The position numbers and the translations under genes were made by a program. DNA of 8,274 bases, taken from positions 1-8,274 of the forward strand of contig JAATGD010000012.1 in the NCBI GenBank assembly GCA_015654965.1. The letters are read 5' to 3'. Below the pieces are notes generated by a model. The model made no database searches. It had not been told where the DNA came from and was given only the letters and a program-made list of their open reading frames with translations. This stretch comes from Hyphomicrobiales bacterium (GTDB lineage Bacteria > Pseudomonadota > Alphaproteobacteria > Rhizobiales > Rhizobiaceae). This document shows positions 5,506 through 8,274 of the stretch, piece by piece. How positions within the stretch are numbered: the stretch's first letter is position 1; the number at the start of each line of letters is the position of its first letter.

Positions 5506-6891
5506 ATGGGGCGCAAATTGCCTTCAAGTTTGTCGCAGATCGTTCTTCCGCCGTCTCTCAAGCCCGTCGCGGTCATCATATCGCTGGGACTGGTTTTGCT
5601 ATCTGCGCTGATGACCTTGTTTCTGTCCTTTGGCGTCAACAACCAGATTGTTGATGTTTCCCGCAATTATGCGTTGCGGGCGCAAATGGATAAGGTCGCG
5701 CAACTCGCCAATAATATCGAGCTGAGCCGCCGCGGCTATCTGCTGACGCTCAATGAGGCGGAACTCACGCAATATCGTCATTCCATTCTCTCTGCCGATC
5801 AGATGCTGACCGGACTTGAAACGCTGGTCGGCGCTTACCCTTTGCAACATGCGCGGGTGAAGCAGATTCGTGCACTGATCGAGAGTAAACAGGAGGATGT
5901 GCGTCAGACAGTCGAACTGGCTCAAACGGGCAATGTCGTGGCCGCCCGGGAGAAAATACGCAGCGATGATGCCAGGGCGATGATGGATCAGTTGTCCACG
6001 ACGGTCGCGGCTTTCATAGACGTGGAAGAAAAGCAACTTGCACAGCGCAACGAGCGGATCAACCGTATGCGTTCCTGGATGACAGTGACCTCGATCGTCG
6101 CGTTAGCTTCCGCTGTCATTCTGGGGCTTTTGTTGTTCACACGCGTGCAGCGATATGTTCGCAGAATGGTGGAAGGTCAGACGGCACTTCGCTCCGAAAA
6201 CGAGTTGCTGGAACAGCGGGTTCTTGAACGTACGGCGGAACTGGAACAGGCGCGTCTTGTCGCCGAGCAGGAACGGCATCGTGTCGAAGTGCTGCTTCAG
6301 GATACAAACCACCGTATCGGCAATTCGCTGGCGACGGTTTCGTCATTGCTTGGGTTGCAGATGCGACAGACACAGAGCGAGGATGCCCGGGCGGCATTGT
6401 CTGCGGCGCGTGACAGGGTGCAGACGGTTTCAACAGCGCATCGGCGTCTACGGCTGGGTGAGGATATGGAAACCGCGCGGGTGGATGAGTTTCTGACGGC
6501 TGTCGTCAATGATATTCGCGATGCTATCGGACAGGATCACAAGATCGCAATCGAGACAGCTTTCCTGCCGCTCGATCTGAAAGCCCGCGATGTGACCACG
6601 ATCGGGATTATCGTTGGAGAACTGGTGACCAACGCCATCAAGCACGCTTTCAAAGGGCGATCCGAGGGACGTATTTTCATCGGGCTGGAGGCCGGTGCTG
6701 ACGGCGTTCCGGTTCTCGCCGTTGAAGATGATGGCATCGGACGCAAAAACGAAATATTGCCTGCGACAAATGGAAAGAACGGCCTTGGCATGCTGGTTGT
6801 GGAGCAGCTTTGCATGCAATTCGGCGAGAAACCTATCTATGGCGAGGGAAAAGACCATTCCGGCACCCGTGTGACGGTTCGTCTTGCGTGA
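5506..6891 (+). CDS. CHASE3-HisKA_2 membrane sensor histidine kinase, PhyK-like
   Basis: A 461-residue inner-membrane kinase. TM1 (~20-42) and TM2 (~192-212) flank a periplasmic CHASE3 domain with the typical ELSRRGYLLTLNEAELTQY block (72-90). A coiled coil follows (~220-262). The HisKA_2 helix has LLQDTNHRIGNSLATVSSLL with phosphoacceptor H269. The ATPase domain has GELVTNAIKHAF (N376), VEDDGIG (406-412) and NGKNGLGMLVVEQLC (422-436). It lacks the HWE W-x-E signature and so belongs to the sister HisKA_2 group, like Caulobacter PhyK or rhizobial partners of PhyR. Being encoded 108 bp after ecfG on the same strand, it most likely senses a periplasmic or membrane signal and controls PhyR phosphorylation, as kinase or phosphatase. 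The likely ribosome binding site (AGGAAA, 5490-5495) is inside a hairpin. No EcfG promoter is visible in the gap, so it may be read through from ecfG. Confidence 0.92.
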   Translation: MGRKLPSSLSQIVLPPSLKPVAVIISLGLVLLSALMTLFLSFGVNNQIVDVSRNYALRAQMDKVAQLANNIELSRRGYLLTLNEAELTQYRHSILSADQMLTGLETLVGAYPLQHARVKQIRALIESKQEDVRQTVELAQTGNVVAAREKIRSDDARAMMDQLSTTVAAFIDVEEKQLAQRNERINRMRSWMTVTSIVALASAVILGLLLFTRVQRYVRRMVEGQTALRSENELLEQRVLERTAELEQARLVAEQERHRVEVLLQDTNHRIGNSLATVSSLLGLQMRQTQSEDARAALSAARDRVQTVSTAHRRLRLGEDMETARVDEFLTAVVNDIRDAIGQDHKIAIETAFLPLDLKARDVTTIGIIVGELVTNAIKHAFKGRSEGRIFIGLEAGADGVPVLAVEDDGIGRKNEILPATNGKNGLGMLVVEQLCMQFGEKPIYGEGKDHSGTRVTVRLA

Positions 6892-6927
6892 CTGGCTGAA
6901 GAAGCCGATGCTGGCCAACAAACAGAC

Positions 6928-6964
6928 AAATAAAGCGCCGATCAGATAGATCGGCGCTTTATTT
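6928..6964. terminator. Strong bidirectional rho-independent terminator
   Basis: Perfect 16-bp arms (AAATAAAGCGCCGATC, 6928-6943, and GATCGGCGCTTTATTT, 6949-6964) enclose loop AGATA. The GC-rich core AAGCGCCGATC is flanked by A-runs and T-runs on each side, so it can work in both directions. It separates the convergent kinase (stop 6891) and holin-like gene (stop 6998). Confidence 0.92.
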
Positions 6965-6997
6965 CTTGGATGACCAAAGAATTATCAAACTACTTCA

Positions 6998-7432
6998 TTA
7001 CTTTGAAGGACGCTTCTTGTTGCTCAAAAGGGAGACAAGCGCGATGCCAGCCAAAGGAAGTGCTGCGGTCAAAATCGGTCGTTTGAGGATTGACGGCACG
7101 GTGGCGAGCGCTGCCGTTGCCATAAGCGCCGATTTATCGGCTTCGATCCTGGCTTTGCGCCTTTTTTCTTCCGCAGACGCCTGAATTTTCAAAACTGCCA
7201 GAATGATGAACGCAATGATCAATGACAAGGCTGCCAGAATGAGGGCTGCCAGCGGTCCGCCATAGCTTTGGGCCAGAGCGAGGAAGGCTGCAACGCAGAG
7301 AAAGGTGAGCGTGATCAAGCCGAAAATGATCAAGGCTCCGGCAAAAATCGCTGCACGTTTGGTCTGCCCGATAGCGGCTTTGACTTCATCGCCTGCTAAG
7401 GTGGTCAGGAGAGGGATCAGGGCTTTGAGCAT
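6998..7432 (-). CDS. Holin-superfamily-III-like membrane protein (YqjE-type)
   Basis: A 144-residue protein with an N-terminal amphipathic helix (DEVKAAIGQTKRAAI, 15-29), hydrophobic segments at ~27-53 and ~60-82, a charged linker (EEKRRKARIEADK, 88-100) and a third weak hydrophobic stretch (~119-137), ending in basic NKKRPSK. The two-TM hairpin followed by a charged tail resembles proteins annotated as phage holin family/Holin-X or YqjE, which are chromosomal and not phage genes. Its function is not established. The stop codon of the DUF883 gene overlaps the GAGG ribosome binding site for this start (7437-7440), with 4-nt spacing, so the two are translationally coupled. Pairing of a DUF883 gene with a YqjE-type gene recurs in proteobacteria (E. 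coli yqjD-yqjE), which supports the call. The strong terminator at 6928-6964 ends this operon. Confidence 0.75.
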   Translation of the reverse strand: MLKALIPLLTTLAGDEVKAAIGQTKRAAIFAGALIIFGLITLTFLCVAAFLALAQSYGGPLAALILAALSLIIAFIILAVLKIQASAEEKRRKARIEADKSALMATAALATVPSILKRPILTAALPLAGIALVSLLSNKKRPSK

Positions 7433-7438
7433 GGAGCC

Positions 7439-7792
7439 TCAACGGCGGGTCAAGAGTGCAAGCAGATAGCCGATGCCCAAAGCGGTCGCAAGCGAGGCGA
7501 CCGGACGCTCGCGCACCTTGTCGGTCAATTGCGCTTCAAATTCCTGAGCCTTGCCACATAATTCATCAACGACGTCACCGCTTTGCTGATAGGCGCTCTG
7601 GTATGTTTCCTTGGCGCTGTGCTTTGCATCGCGAATGGTCTGCGAACCCAGATTGGACAGGGTTGCCGCAATGGCTGCAATGTCTTCTTTCAACTGTTCG
7701 ATCTGGGCTTGCAAATCGTCCGAGGTTGTGTCGGTCAATGCATCCTCGATTTTTTCTTCGATCTTGCTTGTCTTTGCGGCTGCTCGCGCCAT
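7439..7792 (-). CDS. DUF883 (ElaB/YqjD-type) membrane-anchored protein
   Basis: A 117-residue protein. The N-terminal two thirds is a charged helix with coiled-coil character (SDDLQAQIEQLKEDIAAIAATL, 24-45) and a middle helix (residues 52-92). The C-terminus RERPVASLATALGIGYLLALLTRR (94-117) is the single C-terminal membrane anchor with a conserved RxxP start and RR end seen in the ElaB/YqjD/DUF883 family. E. coli YqjD and ElaB bind ribosomes at the membrane in stationary phase, so a role in stress or stationary phase is plausible, but no EcfG-type promoter is visible upstream. I chose ATG 7792 because AGGAGG (7799-7804) is 6 nt before it; an ATG at 7867 would add 25 unlike residues. It is followed after 6 nt by the YqjE-type gene. 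Confidence 0.88.
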   Translation of the reverse strand: MARAAAKTSKIEEKIEDALTDTTSDDLQAQIEQLKEDIAAIAATLSNLGSQTIRDAKHSAKETYQSAYQQSGDVVDELCGKAQEFEAQLTDKVRERPVASLATALGIGYLLALLTRR

Positions 7793-7954
7793 ATCTGGCC
7801 TCCTGTGGTTAAGGAATATCGTGCTGATAACGCCTTTATGGCCTAATGGTTGCACGCAATGTGGCACGCGGCAACTCCTGGCAGCCTATACTCCATGACA
7901 TGGTAAATGGCGACCGATGCAACGCTGCCAAAACAGCGACCTTAAAGTCGTGTA

Positions 7955-8113
7955 TCAGCCGAAAACCAGATAGGCGGCAACGGTCAATATCAAGGCTGCC
8001 AAACCGATATAGGCGGGCTTGAGTGCCGCTTGGCGTACAGGTAGCGGATCGTCATTGCCCGCCATGGCGGTTCTGGCTGCATGTTCCAGCGCCTGAATGT
8101 CCTTGTACATCAT
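7955..8113 (-). CDS. 52-aa single-TM small membrane protein, unrecognised
   Basis: A 52-residue protein beginning MMYKDIQALEHAARTAMAGN, with a short hydrophilic helix and a proline-containing linker (DDPLPVRQAALKP, 21-33), then one membrane segment (AYIGLAALILTVAAYLVFG, ~34-52) that reaches the C-terminus. It would be a tail-anchored inner-membrane protein. I recognise no family. It is supported by a perfect AGGAGG (plus-strand 8124-8129) 10 nt before ATG 8113 and by the sharp switch from charged to hydrophobic residues. It lies 162 bp upstream of the DUF883 gene on the same strand. The start region can pair with upstream RNA (AGGCAAGAT with ATCTTGCCT), so its translation may be regulated. 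Its adjacency to two other small membrane proteins suggests a shared envelope-related role, but this is only context. Confidence 0.75.
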   Translation of the reverse strand: MMYKDIQALEHAARTAMAGNDDPLPVRQAALKPAYIGLAALILTVAAYLVFG

Positions 8114-8159
8114 CTTGCCTGATCCTCCTGCATGTTGGTCCTCCGGCCGGAGGCAAGAT
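8112..8159 (-). promoter_or_regulatory. Leader structure pairing with the start codon of the 52-aa protein
   Basis: In the minus-strand transcript ATCTTGCCT (8159-8151) is exactly complementary to AGGCAAGAT (8120-8112), which contains the first two bases of the ATG. The AGGAGG ribosome binding site (8129-8124) lies in the enclosed loop. A perfect 14-bp palindrome CCTCCGGCCGGAGG (8140-8153) overlaps the first arm; its CCTCC can also pair with the ribosome binding site. Alternative folds are therefore possible. Confidence 0.45.
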
Positions 8160-8225
8160 TGGTTGACGTTTGAACTATCAGGTCTGATTTGCCGCTCATA
8201 TGCAATGGCTATTTATACAAGGGAA

Positions 8226-8241
8226 GGCGCATATTTGCGCC
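8226..8241. repeat. Short inverted repeat near window end
   Basis: GGCGCA (8226-8231) and TGCGCC (8236-8241) form a 6-bp stem with loop TATT. It could be an operator upstream of the 52-aa gene or the end of a neighbouring gene's terminator. No U-run follows on either strand. Confidence 0.3.
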
Positions 8242-8274
8242 CGCGGCAGCCAAGAAAAATCTGATAATGCTCAA

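Noticed and set aside
6998..7432. Prophage remnant because of the holin-like gene
   Set aside because: No other phage genes are present, and YqjE-type holin-like proteins beside DUF883 genes are ordinary chromosomal genes.
7924..7939. CGCTG/CAGCG hairpin as a terminator of the 52-aa gene
   Set aside because: The stem is only 5 bp and no U-run follows on the minus strand.

Overview
The window comes from an alphaproteobacterium of the order Hyphomicrobiales, most likely a Brucella/Ochrobactrum-type member of the Brucellaceae. I judge this from recognising the proteins (PhyR, NepR, EcfG, two PhyR-type kinases, a Mur-like Fur regulator), from a gene order that matches what I recall of the Brucella general stress response locus, and from a ~104-bp palindromic intergenic repeat of the Brucella Bru-RS type. 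Base composition looks moderate (around 50% GC by eye), so an Ochrobactrum/Pseudochrobactrum-like genome is as plausible as classical Brucella.

Layout. 1-760: C-terminal part of a DUF6880-like protein (+), cut by the window edge. 903-992: tRNA-Ser(CGA) on the minus strand. 1261-1741: a leader with two mini-ORFs and a perfect TTGCAA-type palindrome, then a Fur-family regulator of the Mur type (+). 1772-2800: cytoplasmic PAS-HWE histidine kinase (-), with a 104-bp repeat directly against its first ATG. 3189-3353: 54-aa DUF1328/UPF0391 membrane protein (-). 3562-4356: phyR (-). 4632-4853 and 4825-5397: overlapping nepR and ecfG (+). 5506-6891: membrane CHASE3-HisKA_2 kinase (+), closed by a strong bidirectional terminator at 6928-6964. 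6998-7792: two-gene minus-strand operon of a DUF883 (ElaB/YqjD-type) membrane-anchored protein and a holin-superfamily-III-like membrane protein. 7955-8113: an unrecognised 52-aa single-TM protein (-).

How it works together. The core is the alphaproteobacterial general stress response. Two flanking sensor kinases probably feed phosphate to PhyR, phospho-PhyR binds NepR through its sigma-like domain, and EcfG is released. The sequence supports feedback: a good EcfG-type promoter (GGAAC-N16-CGTT) reads into phyR, a weaker one points at nepR-ecfG, and their -35 elements form a perfect 11-bp inverted repeat. A third strong match (GGAAC-N17-CGTT) lies just upstream of the DUF1328 gene, making it a likely local effector of the regulon.

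No wholly new system is evident. The points worth follow-up are regulatory: back-to-back EcfG promoters, a structured phyR leader, hairpins that may mask translation starts of the CHASE3 kinase and the 52-aa protein, and the mur leader with mini-ORFs overlapping a putative Mur operator.
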